NCBI GenBank assembly: GCA_024699045.1
Contig: JAILQK010000057.1
Span: 1-41,821 of the forward strand
Reading direction: 5' to 3'
Origin: Lachnospiraceae bacterium
Lineage (GTDB): Bacteria; Bacillota; Clostridia; Lachnospirales; Lachnospiraceae
DNA: 41,821 nucleotides
In this document: piece after piece, positions 33,158-41,231 of the stretch
Numbering within the stretch: position 1 is the first letter of the stretch
Layout: each line of letters starts with the position of its first letter
Program-made: the position numbers and the translations under genes
The notes under the pieces: generated by a model
Database searches by the model: none
What the model was told of the DNA's origin: nothing
Seen by the model: only the letters and a program-made list of their open reading frames with translations

Positions 33158-34402
33158 TTATGCTTTGCCGGTCCCAAGAGCCACCGCCACCGATAAGCCT
33201 GTCTCCCTGTTATACGGGATAAGGGCAGCCTGAACGGCATGGTAAAGATCAGGTTTTCCGGGCCATACGGTCGTTTTGATCTCGTTATTTTGATCAAGCT
33301 GATGATACCATGATCCCGTTTTGTGATCGATCACTTCTTCGTCTAGATATTTCATAAAGGCCGAATAGTCTTCGGCATACCTTCCCAAGCCTGTGACCCG
33401 GTATAAAACGGCAGAAGTATTGATCGCCTCCGCAAGGGTCCAGTGCATTCTGTCGTGCACAACCGGCTTGCCCTCCCAGTCCGTCGTGTAGCATAATCCG
33501 GGAGCTCCGTCCGCCGTCCATGCATCCCCGACTGCGCGATCATATAATCTTACCGCTGCATCCGTATATTTCCCGGACTCGTTCTTATTGTCCGCAAATG
33601 TCGAGACCGAATACTGGATGATAAGTCTTGCCCATTCTATACCATGTCCGGGAGTTGCCCCGAACGGTTTGAAGGGATCATCCGGCTTATCACGGTTAAG
33701 CATAAGATCCGGCACCCAGTCTTTTGTATAATGCTCGGGGATACGCCAGTCATTCTCTCCTGCCCATAGGATCACGTGATCGATGATCCGTCCGGCCCTT
33801 TGTCTGTACCTGTTTTCATTAAGCACATCTGCCGCGGCAAGAAATGCTTCGACGGTATGCATATTGGAATTTAAACCCCTGTAATCGGAAAGTTCCTCAA
33901 AACCTGTATCCCAGGTATCAACGGACAGACCTTCCTCCTCGTTCCAAAAATAACGGTCATACGTTCTGACCGCTTCTTCAAGAAGAGCCTCTGCGCCGTC
34001 TATATTTGCGAGCTTTGCCGAAGATGCTGCCAGAATGACAAAAGCATGTGCGTAACACTGCTTGTCCGGCAAAAAACTCCCATCCGGAGCGATCCCGGCA
34101 TACCACCCTCCGTACTCATCATCATGCAGTTCGCCGATAAGGCCTTTAACGGCCGCAGCTGCAAGATCCCGGCTCCCTTTGTGTCCGAGCAGCTCACCCA
34201 TGCTGTAAACATGAGCCATGCGACTCGTTATCCATGTCTCGCGCGGGCGATCGGTTAGCGGAGTCCCGTCATCTCCCATATAATATGATCCGCCTCCGGG
34301 GGAAGCAGATCTGTGTCCGAATGAGAGCAGATCCTCACGCATTGAATCTAAGAACATTTTGTTTTCGGTTGTATCAAGCTCGTATTTTTTCAAGGTCTTC
34401 AT
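33158..34402 (-). CDS. AGE-family sugar epimerase/isomerase (mannose isomerase / YihS-like)
   Basis: A 414-residue alpha6/alpha6-barrel protein of the N-acylglucosamine 2-epimerase family. Family marks are TWITSRMAHVYSMGELLG, KQCYAHAFVILAASS, RGLNSNMHTVEAFLAAADV, ATPGHGIEWARLI and HDRMHWTLAEAIN; the histidines there (about 182, 253, 320) match catalytic positions of YihS and related aldose-ketose isomerases. With the fructokinase gene next door (upstream on the same strand) mannose to fructose isomerisation is the best guess; sulfoquinovose isomerase is less likely since no sulfosugar genes are present. Start placed at ATG 34402; the longer frame opens with GTG at 34438. Ribosome sites are poor for both. 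Confidence 0.82.
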   Translation of the reverse strand: MKTLKKYELDTTENKMFLDSMREDLLSFGHRSASPGGGSYYMGDDGTPLTDRPRETWITSRMAHVYSMGELLGHKGSRDLAAAAVKGLIGELHDDEYGGWYAGIAPDGSFLPDKQCYAHAFVILAASSAKLANIDGAEALLEEAVRTYDRYFWNEEEGLSVDTWDTGFEELSDYRGLNSNMHTVEAFLAAADVLNENRYRQRAGRIIDHVILWAGENDWRIPEHYTKDWVPDLMLNRDKPDDPFKPFGATPGHGIEWARLIIQYSVSTFADNKNESGKYTDAAVRLYDRAVGDAWTADGAPGLCYTTDWEGKPVVHDRMHWTLAEAINTSAVLYRVTGLGRYAEDYSAFMKYLDEEVIDHKTGSWYHQLDQNNEIKTTVWPGKPDLYHAVQAALIPYNRETGLSVAVALGTGKA

Positions 34403-34448
34403 GCCTCTTTTATCTCTGTTTTTTCCAGGCCGCCACACCTTTTGATTC

Positions 34449-34552
34449 TTCAGGTTCTCCGGGTACTGTGTCTTTTTATCCTTCGGTTTCTCCGGGTGCC
34501 GCGCCTTTTTATCCTTCGGTTTTCTCCGGGTGCCGCGCCTTTATTGTCATCC
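34449..34552. repeat. 33-bp tandem repeat, three copies, behind the fructokinase gene
   Basis: Units at 34449-34481, 34482-34514 and a 38-bp variant at 34515-34552 (core TTTCTCCGGGTGCCGCGCCTT). The last unit overlaps the final codons and stop of the fructokinase gene (34547). On the minus strand each copy reads CCCGGAGAAACCGAAGGATAAAAAGG, purine-rich and ribosome-site-like (longest run here split: CCCGGAGAAACC then GAAGGATAAAAAGG). Confidence 0.92.
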
Positions 34553-35536
34553 GTTGATCACTGCTTTGATCTCGTCAGGAGTCGGCATCACCCGAAGCGC
34601 TCCCCGCCTTGTGGTGATGATCGATGCCGCCGCATTTGCGAAGGTGAGCATATCCTTAAGATCGGATACCTTAAGATCTTTAAGGCCTTTCTCGAGAACA
34701 AAATGAAGGACACATCCTCCGAACGTATCTCCGGCGCCCGTTGTCTCGATGGTATCCTTACGGATGAATGGCGCTGCCTCAGCTTTCAGATAATCAGAGG
34801 CTCCGGGATCATTCTTATAAAACGCCATGCTCCCGCTTTTACCGAGTGAAACGGTGATCAGGGAGATCGCATAACGCTCAAATATCCACTCTACCCCCTC
34901 CGTATAATCATCCTTACCTGTAAGCCACGTTATCTCGTTATCGGAGATCTTGAGGATATCACAGTTCTCAAGTCCTTTAAGCACCTGCTTGCGCGCCTCC
35001 TCCATGGTATCCCAGAGCGGCTCTCTGATATTGGGATCAAATGATATCAGCGCTCCCGCTTTCTTCGCCTCGGTCACCGCAAAGACCGTCGCCTCTCTTG
35101 CAGGCTCATGCGTCATGGACAGGGTTCCGAAATGAAAGATCTTAGCGCTTCTGACGAGTTCCGTGTCAATCTCGGATCTTTCAATGCGCATATCCGCGCC
35201 CGGGTTACGATAAAAAGAAAAGTCCCTGTCCCCGTCCTCAAAAGTCTTAACAAATGCGAGGGTCGTCCGGACATCGGGATCCATAACGAGTCCCTTCGGA
35301 TCTATCCCGACTTCATCAAGGACGCCCTTAAGCTCGTGACCGAATATATCGTCTCCGACCTTACCTATAAAAGCAACGCGATGTCCGAGGTTTTTGAGCA
35401 TCGCCAGGACATTGCAGGGTGCCCCGCCCGGATTTGCCTCATATAATGCATTTCCCTGCTCCGATGAACCGTTCATGGTCATGTCTATGAGCAATTCCCC
35501 GAGACTGACCACATCCATTGTCTTTTCATTTTTCAT
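34547..35536 (-). CDS. scrK: PfkB-family fructokinase
   Basis: A 329-residue ribokinase-fold sugar kinase. It opens MDVVSLGELLIDMT, carries NPGGAPCNVLAMLKNLG (first PfkB signature), ISFDPNIREPLW, and the catalytic second signature DTIETTGAGDTFGGCVL, with the anion hole and Asp base. This pattern fits clostridial fructokinases (fructose + ATP to fructose 6-phosphate). The downstream AGE isomerase suggests a mannose-fructose route to glycolysis. I start at the ATG at 35536 (MKNEKTMDVV); the frame extends 25 codons upstream, but that text is not family-like, and AGGAAGGGG lies 12 bases before this ATG. 2-keto-3-deoxygluconate kinase is a less likely alternative. Confidence 0.87.
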   Translation of the reverse strand: MKNEKTMDVVSLGELLIDMTMNGSSEQGNALYEANPGGAPCNVLAMLKNLGHRVAFIGKVGDDIFGHELKGVLDEVGIDPKGLVMDPDVRTTLAFVKTFEDGDRDFSFYRNPGADMRIERSEIDTELVRSAKIFHFGTLSMTHEPAREATVFAVTEAKKAGALISFDPNIREPLWDTMEEARKQVLKGLENCDILKISDNEITWLTGKDDYTEGVEWIFERYAISLITVSLGKSGSMAFYKNDPGASDYLKAEAAPFIRKDTIETTGAGDTFGGCVLHFVLEKGLKDLKVSDLKDMLTFANAAASIITTRRGALRVMPTPDEIKAVING

Positions 35537-35601
35537 TGTCGTTGCGTACCCCTTCCTTTTATTTTTATGAATGAAAATCTGAATTTCCGATCCCCGCGTC
35601 C

Positions 35602-35685
35602 GCCCGAACATCCCTGAACAGATTATCCTGTCACCGGCCGCTTAACATACTGCCTTTCCGTGTCTGCCCGAACATCCCTGAACAG
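35602..35685. repeat. Pair of identical 20-bp repeats 64 bp apart
   Basis: GCCCGAACATCCCTGAACAG occurs at 35602-35621 and 35666-35685, each within a slightly longer similar context (GTCYGCCCGAAC..., ..TTA). Both lie between the ABC ATPase stop (35700) and the chosen fructokinase start (35536), so they may belong to the fructokinase promoter region. No clear -10/-35 pair was found. Confidence 0.85.
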
Positions 35686-35699
35686 CTTACGGGACACTG

Positions 35700-36815
35700 T
35701 CATTTATCACCGGTATCTGTTTTATGTGACAGTATCATCATGGAAAGATGGTTCCCGTATTCCTTTTCCTCATCCCGGCTGAACGACCTCTCCGAAACGG
35801 CTGTCTCAAGGACTGCAAGAGATACGATATCGCATTCCGCAAAAAAATCATATCTTTTACCCGGATAATCGATCGTAAACTCCATCGTATCGGTTTCGGA
35901 AGAATAAGAAATACATATATGCATCCTTGGATCCTCCAGATGTTTTATGAGGTTCTGCTGTACCGTTTCCTCAAAAGCAAGCCGGATATGGTTCGTCATC
36001 AGATACGGGACCTGATTCTTAATGCAATAGGCTTCGATGCTGCCCTGTGCCCCCGGATAATCATAATCCCTTCTGTCTATATCAAATTCAAGCACTTTAA
36101 GCCGCCTTATGAAACGTCTGGTCAGTTCCCTTTCCGGTGCGGTGAATATCTTTTCCGGAGTCCCTTCCTCATAGATCCCGCCTTCATCCATATAGAATAC
36201 CCGGTTGGAGATCGCCCTCGCGAAATCCATCTCATGAGTGACTATCATCATAGTCCTTCCGCTTTTTGCCAGCTCCCGGATCACGGCCTGAACTTCACCG
36301 ACCATCGTGGGATCAAGGGCGCTGGTCGGCTCATCCATAAGGATATACTTAGGATCCATGGCCAGTGTCCTCGCGATCGCGATCCTCTGCTTCTGCCCGC
36401 CCGAAAGCTCATCGGGATAGCTCATGGCTTTTTCCGAAAGGCCTACCATCGCCAAAAGCTCCATGGCCTTATCATAGGCTTCCTGTCTGCTCTTCCCGAG
36501 AAGGTCGACGGGAGCGAGCATTATATTGCCGATAACGGTCAGATGCGGAAACAGGTTAAATGACTGGAATACCATCCCCACCTTCCTGCGGATGGTCTCT
36601 ATATCACACGCAGGATCCGTTATCTCGGCTTCATCTATCCAGATACGTCCTTCGGTCGGTTTTTCCAAAAGATTGATGCAGCGGAGCAGCGTGCTCTTCC
36701 CCTCCCCGGACGGTCCTATCACGGAGATCACGTCGCCGTCATTGATCCGTACGCTTACATCCCTCAATGGGGTGACACCGGGATAAACCTTTTTCAGATG
36801 TTCAATCCTGATCAT
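35700..36815 (-). CDS. Polar amino-acid ABC transporter ATPase with extra C-terminal domain
   Basis: A 371-residue protein. Residues 1-240 form a GlnQ/HisP-type ATPase: Walker A GPSGEGKST (34-42), Q-loop VGMVFQSFNLFPHLTV, signature LSGGQKQRIAIARTLA, Walker B YILMDEPTSALDP, and the H-loop IVTHEMDF. GlnQ proteins normally end near residue 245. Here another 125 residues follow, with the look of a divergent GHKL fold (HIRLAFEETVQQNLIKHL, MHICISYSSETDTMEFTIDY, and YGNHLSMMIL near the end) and no similarity to the NIL domain that I can see. It may sense or regulate transport. It overlaps the permease gene by 14 bp. Confidence 0.9.
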   Translation of the reverse strand: MIRIEHLKKVYPGVTPLRDVSVRINDGDVISVIGPSGEGKSTLLRCINLLEKPTEGRIWIDEAEITDPACDIETIRRKVGMVFQSFNLFPHLTVIGNIMLAPVDLLGKSRQEAYDKAMELLAMVGLSEKAMSYPDELSGGQKQRIAIARTLAMDPKYILMDEPTSALDPTMVGEVQAVIRELAKSGRTMMIVTHEMDFARAISNRVFYMDEGGIYEEGTPEKIFTAPERELTRRFIRRLKVLEFDIDRRDYDYPGAQGSIEAYCIKNQVPYLMTNHIRLAFEETVQQNLIKHLEDPRMHICISYSSETDTMEFTIDYPGKRYDFFAECDIVSLAVLETAVSERSFSRDEEKEYGNHLSMMILSHKTDTGDK

Positions 36816-39081
36816 GAAGCTTCACCCCCTTAAGCATGGCTTCCCGGCCTCTCTTTTTAGGATCGATCTTTATATGTATCCTGTTTACCAGAAATCCGAA
36901 CAAACCCTCCAGTGCAAAATATATGATCGCTATGGCTATCAACGGGAAAAATGCTTCATATGTCCGGCTCCTTACGATATCCCCGATCTTTGTAAGGTCC
37001 TGGACCGCTATATAGCCTACGATGGCCGTTGCCTTGATCAGGCTCACTATCTCCCCCCTGTAGGAATCCATCACGTGGGGCAGGGCCTGCGGCAGTATGA
37101 TCCTGAAAAAAGTATGGTTCACGGAATATCCCAGCGCATAGGCAGCTTCATACTGTCCGGGATCGACTGCGCCGACGCCCACCTTTAAGAGACGGAACAC
37201 CGCCGCGCCAAAAGTAAGTGTAAATGCTATGACAGATACGATGACTCCGCTGATATCCAGATTTCCGAAAATGATATAGTACAGGATCATGAGCAGGACG
37301 ACCATAGGCATGCCCAGGATCAGACGGAATGCGTATCTGGTAACGGTATTTGCAAAGGGATTGCCATTCTTGCATATAAGAAACAGGCCGAATCCCAAAG
37401 CCGTCCCGAAGATAATGGAAAACACCGTTATCTCGAGTGTCGTGATTATCCCGCCCAGGAACATCTTCCAGCGATCTTCCCTGATAAAGTTCTTCTCGAA
37501 GCTTGTGATCACCGATCCCAGGAAGCTGCTTTCATTTCCGGTATCACCGGCTGCCCTTACGATAAGAACGAAGGCTGCCGGAAAATATTCAATGAAATCA
37601 ACCGCCTCCTTCCTCTCATCCGTTACTATGATCGAACCGGCGCCTATTTTAGCCTTTCCTGACTCCACATATGAAAGGATCGCCGAAAACTCCATGCCGA
37701 CAAACTCCACATGGACGTCCATATTCTCGGCCATAAGAAGTATGACTTCATTGTCAAAGCCGATGATCTGTCCGTTCTCCCCTGCGTAGCTCATCGGCTC
37801 AAGAGTATCACAGGCCGCCACCGTTATCGTTCCGTTTTTCCCGGGCCAGTCCTGCTTAGGCAGAACCTTTATGCTCTCATCCGAGCCCGTCCATTTTTCC
37901 CATGCGGCCTGAATCTTTTCCTCAGGGATGGCATCAAATGCCTCCTGCCAATCAGCAAGCTCGGGATCTCCCTTTTCGAAAGCAAATCCAAAAACCCCGT
38001 CCTTTAATGCTTCGGGAAATTGAACCATGTCAGCGTTACGGTTTACCGCAAGCTGTGAGATGGCACTGTTTGTAAGGACCGCATCCGTCTTGCCGGATCT
38101 AAGGGCAAGGAGCATATCCGAGGTGTTATTAAAAAATGTAAATTCTCCCACATCAGGAACCTTGCTGCGCACCAGATCCTCAAAGGGAGCCCCGGTAAGC
38201 ATGGAGACCGTCTTGCCCCCAAGTTCCTCAAATGTCATGTATTCCGGCATGACGGCACTCTCATCACGTACCGCTATCCCGACAGGTAATTCAAAAAGAT
38301 CCTCGGTAAACGGCATCGCCTCCGCCCTTTCCGGTGTCACATTAAGCTCCGACATGGCGCAGTCGACATCCCCTGCTTTAGTCGCATCGACAAGCCCCCG
38401 AAAATCATAGACCTTAAACTCAAGATCCGCATCAAGCCACTTGGCAAAGCGATATGCAAGCTCGATATCATAACCGGTAAGCTGCGTATCTTTATAATAA
38501 CTGAACGGCGGCACAAGTCCCGTAGTGCCGACCCTAAGATGATATCTGGGGTTCTCTGAAAGAGTGATGTCCGGAAATGTTTCATCATTTTTGAGGACCC
38601 ATCGCTCATACATATCGTCAAGCGTTCCGTCCGCCTTTGATTCGCGTATGAAGTCATTGAGCCTGTCTTTCAGATCCGGAAGGGAACTCTTGGGCGATAT
38701 TCCGACCGCAATATGCACAGTCTCATCCATGTTCTCATCAAGCAGTCTGATCCCCTGACATCCATTATCGATCGCAAGCTGCATCTGGTCCCGTTCGAAA
38801 ACATAGGCATCTATCTTGCCCTGGGCGAGCGCCGGATATCCGTTGATATGATTCATATAGACGCGTTTGGCTTTGGGAAGCTCCTTCTCCACTATCTGCT
38901 CGGCAACTCCACCTTCGCCCACGCCCACACGGACATCCTCATGGTTCAGGTCCTCCTTAGTGGTAATGGTCTTCCCGTTATCCGCATATACGTCCGAGAC
39001 ACTGAGCAATGCGATAAAAAAACAAATTAATACTCCCGTGATCACCTTTGTCCGGATCATATCTCCAGTCTTAACTGACAT
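36802..39081 (-). CDS. Amino-acid ABC transporter permease fused to substrate-binding domains
   Basis: A 759-residue fusion. A signal-like segment (about 8-33) leads to external SBP_bac_3-type sequence: a second-lobe half domain (41-165), a complete binding domain (180-400; LRVGTTGLVPPFSYYKDTQL, GYDIELAYRFAKW), and a first-lobe half domain (417-512). A BPD permease (540-735) follows, with the EAA loop EAAYALGYSVNHTFFRIILP that docks the ATPase. Fusions of binding domains to permeases (GlnPH type) are known; the half-full-half order is unusual. A second Met (39063) directly precedes the signal-like region and has GGAG close by, so it may be the true start. Substrate: polar amino acids, unspecified. 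Confidence 0.9.
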   Translation of the reverse strand: MSVKTGDMIRTKVITGVLICFFIALLSVSDVYADNGKTITTKEDLNHEDVRVGVGEGGVAEQIVEKELPKAKRVYMNHINGYPALAQGKIDAYVFERDQMQLAIDNGCQGIRLLDENMDETVHIAVGISPKSSLPDLKDRLNDFIRESKADGTLDDMYERWVLKNDETFPDITLSENPRYHLRVGTTGLVPPFSYYKDTQLTGYDIELAYRFAKWLDADLEFKVYDFRGLVDATKAGDVDCAMSELNVTPERAEAMPFTEDLFELPVGIAVRDESAVMPEYMTFEELGGKTVSMLTGAPFEDLVRSKVPDVGEFTFFNNTSDMLLALRSGKTDAVLTNSAISQLAVNRNADMVQFPEALKDGVFGFAFEKGDPELADWQEAFDAIPEEKIQAAWEKWTGSDESIKVLPKQDWPGKNGTITVAACDTLEPMSYAGENGQIIGFDNEVILLMAENMDVHVEFVGMEFSAILSYVESGKAKIGAGSIIVTDERKEAVDFIEYFPAAFVLIVRAAGDTGNESSFLGSVITSFEKNFIREDRWKMFLGGIITTLEITVFSIIFGTALGFGLFLICKNGNPFANTVTRYAFRLILGMPMVVLLMILYYIIFGNLDISGVIVSVIAFTLTFGAAVFRLLKVGVGAVDPGQYEAAYALGYSVNHTFFRIILPQALPHVMDSYRGEIVSLIKATAIVGYIAVQDLTKIGDIVRSRTYEAFFPLIAIAIIYFALEGLFGFLVNRIHIKIDPKKRGREAMLKGVKLHDQD

Positions 39082-39123
39082 ATATTTATCTCTATTGATC
39101 TCCTTCCATAAAATGTAGGTATT

Positions 39124-39131
39124 ATTATACC
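39124..39131 (-). promoter_or_regulatory. Extended -10 promoter of the permease-ATPase operon
   Basis: Minus-strand TGGTATAAT, a perfect TATAAT (39124-39129) with extended TG, 42 bp before the start; a GGAAGGAG stretch follows in the leader. A weak -35 (CTTATA) sits 16 bp upstream. Confidence 0.6.
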
Positions 39132-39175
39132 ATATTGAAAGATTTTATAAGATATATCCGGCAGATAGATATTAT

Positions 39176-39365
39176 CTGATAGATCTGTCTGATAGATCCT
39201 GTCTGACAGGTCTGTCTGACAGGTCTGTCTGATAGATCCTGTCTGACAGGTCTGTCTGATAGATCCTGTCTGATAGATCCTGTCTGATAGATCCTGTCTG
39301 ATAGATCCTGTCTGATAGATCCTGTCTGATAGGTCTGTCTGACAGATATTGTCAAATAGATCTTC
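39176..39365. repeat. 13/14-bp tandem repeat, about 14 copies, in a divergent promoter region
   Basis: Units alternate between CTGATAGATCCTGT (14 bp) and CTGACAGGTCTGT (13 bp); five consecutive 14-bp units lie at 39256-39325. Where units meet they create CCTGTC-T-GACAGG, a near-perfect inverted repeat. The mixed unit length rules out coding. The array fills much of the 476-bp gap (39082-39557) between two divergent ABC transporters, lying between the promoter at 39124 and that at 39498. The rest of the gap (39366-39497) is A/T-rich with no gene. Confidence 0.95.
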
Positions 39366-39497
39366 CTGACAGGCCGCTGACATGCCTGACATGCGACGAT
39401 TTAAAAAAGACGGTTCATGTGATAAAATATAACGAAATCTGTTTTCACGTTTCAGGCATTGTATTTCAGACCGATCCGGACTTTCAGATAAAACCGT

Positions 39498-39527
39498 TTC
39501 ACAATCTTCCGGATCTTATCGTATAAA
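39498..39527 (+). promoter_or_regulatory. Promoter of the peptide/nickel-type transporter
   Basis: -35 TTCACA (39498-39503), 18-bp spacer, -10 TATAAA (39522-39527), followed by an excellent ribosome site AGGAGG (39547-39552) five bases before the ATG at 39558. Confidence 0.55.
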
Positions 39528-39557
39528 TGATCAATATGATCTAATCAGGAGGATGTT

Positions 39558-41216
39558 ATGACTAAAAAAAGGATACTGATATTCACCATGCTGACGGCTC
39601 TGATCTTCACAGGCTGCGGATCGGCTGCGGGCAGCGGAAATCCGGCGGATACAGCTCAGTCGGATGATCTGACAAAGACGGATGCAGGCGCAGCGGACGG
39701 TGAAGCTCTTAAGATAGCCATTAAAACTGACATAGTTACCATGGATGTACAAAGAACCTCCAATGACTATCTGGTCCCGATGAACGTTTTTGATACGTTA
39801 TTCCAGATCATAAAAAAAGACGATGGGTCTACTGAGATCGTAAACAGTCTTGCCGACAAGTATGAGATCTCGGAGGATGGAAAAACCTATCATTTCACTC
39901 TCAGGGACGATGTTGTCTTCTCGGACGGGACACCCCTTACCGCCTCGGATGTCAAATTCACCTTCGAACGCATGCTTACCATTCCCGACGGTGCCCAGAC
40001 GGATTATGCCATGCCCATAGAGGGCGCGCAGGATGTGCTGGATGGAAAAGCAAAAGAACTGAGCGGCATTAAGGTTGAGGATGACCATAATCTTACTATC
40101 ACCCTTTCCGCTCCTTTTGCCGGATTCATAGCGACTCTTGCAACCCCCTCCACCAGCATATTATCCGAAAAGATCGTGACCGAAGCCGGGGATGATTTTG
40201 GAGTTATTCCGGAAAAGACTTTGGGATCCGGACCCTATGTGGTCAAAGAATGGACAAAAGGAAGCGGTCTTTTATTTGAATACAATCCGAAATACTGGGG
40301 AGAAGCGCCTACCGCAAAGCGGATTGAGGTGACCATCATGGAACCCCAGGTCATGAACATGGCTTTCCAGAAAGGTGATCTTGATATCATCGACTGCATG
40401 ATGATCGATTCAGCAATAGTAGATTCAACTTATAAAACAGATGAATACAAGGATCGGATCGTCTCCGTCGACAGACTTGGACTTAATTTCCTGATGCTCA
40501 ATGAAAACATTGAGCCCTTAAACGATGTGAACGTAAGAAAGGCCATCCAGCTGGCCATTGACCGCGAATCCATACTCGCCTCCATCTATGAAGGAGACGG
40601 ACACTTAGAGGACGGTATTTACCCTACGGGCTGTCTGGGGTACAGCGTCAAAAACCAGGGGTGGCTTGATTACAACCCCGAGGCTGCAAAAAATCTTCTT
40701 GAAGATGCCGGCTACAGTGACGGATTTGATATGGAGATATGCATGGATACCTCCACACCGGATGCTTCGCAGAATACAACACAGGTAATAGTCCAAAACC
40801 TTAACGATATAGGCATACGTGCCACCATCCGTTCGGTCGATCACGCGAGCTTTCTGGATCTTAGAAACAGTGGTGAAGCGCCTGCTTATCTCGCTCTTTG
40901 GATACTTGATTACAATGATCCTGACAATATAATCTATACGTTCTTCGGAAGCAAGGATAATACTGTCATCCGCTCTGACAACTATCCCGATGAAACAGTC
41001 ATCGACAGAGTAGCTTCCGCAAAGACCATCGTTGATGATACGGAACGTTATGCTGAGTATGCCGCTCTTGAAAAGAAGCTCGTACAGGAGGATGCGGTCT
41101 GGGTACCGATGTTCTCTCTCAAGCATAACTACGTCGTAAGCGAACGGGTCAGCAGATTTACCCCTCATTGGGCAGGATGGAGTGACATTTACTTCAGTCA
41201 GGTCGTCCTAAAATAA
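39558..41216 (+). CDS. ABC transporter substrate-binding lipoprotein (peptide/nickel family)
   Basis: A 552-residue SBP_bac_5 (OppA/DppA/NikA) protein anchored outside the membrane. The signal peptide MTKKRILIFTMLTALIFTGC ends in a lipobox with lipidated C20. Family segments include YEISEDGKTYHFTLRDDVVF, SDGTPLTASDVKFTFERML, GSGPYVVKEW, NDVNVRKAIQLAIDRE and a C-terminal VWVPMFSLKHNYVVSERVS. Size fits peptide binders. The adjacent permease gene (15 bp later) confirms a transporter operon; peptides, dipeptides, nickel complexes or sugars-oligomers all remain possible cargo. Confidence 0.93.
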   Translation: MTKKRILIFTMLTALIFTGCGSAAGSGNPADTAQSDDLTKTDAGAADGEALKIAIKTDIVTMDVQRTSNDYLVPMNVFDTLFQIIKKDDGSTEIVNSLADKYEISEDGKTYHFTLRDDVVFSDGTPLTASDVKFTFERMLTIPDGAQTDYAMPIEGAQDVLDGKAKELSGIKVEDDHNLTITLSAPFAGFIATLATPSTSILSEKIVTEAGDDFGVIPEKTLGSGPYVVKEWTKGSGLLFEYNPKYWGEAPTAKRIEVTIMEPQVMNMAFQKGDLDIIDCMMIDSAIVDSTYKTDEYKDRIVSVDRLGLNFLMLNENIEPLNDVNVRKAIQLAIDRESILASIYEGDGHLEDGIYPTGCLGYSVKNQGWLDYNPEAAKNLLEDAGYSDGFDMEICMDTSTPDASQNTTQVIVQNLNDIGIRATIRSVDHASFLDLRNSGEAPAYLALWILDYNDPDNIIYTFFGSKDNTVIRSDNYPDETVIDRVASAKTIVDDTERYAEYAALEKKLVQEDAVWVPMFSLKHNYVVSERVSRFTPHWAGWSDIYFSQVVLK

Positions 41217-41231
41217 AGGGAGCGCTGCATC

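Noticed and set aside
33158-35536. Sulfoquinovose breakdown genes (YihS isomerase with YihV kinase)
   Set aside because: The kinase opens and reads like clostridial fructokinase, and no aldolase, transporter or sulfosugar reductase is adjacent. Mannose/fructose use is simpler.
39057-39392. 111-codon open frame across the 13/14-bp repeats
   Set aside because: It is made of repeated Asp-Leu-Ser-Asp/Ile-Tyr-Gln-Thr units from the repeat itself, the unit length is not a multiple of three, and there is no ribosome site.
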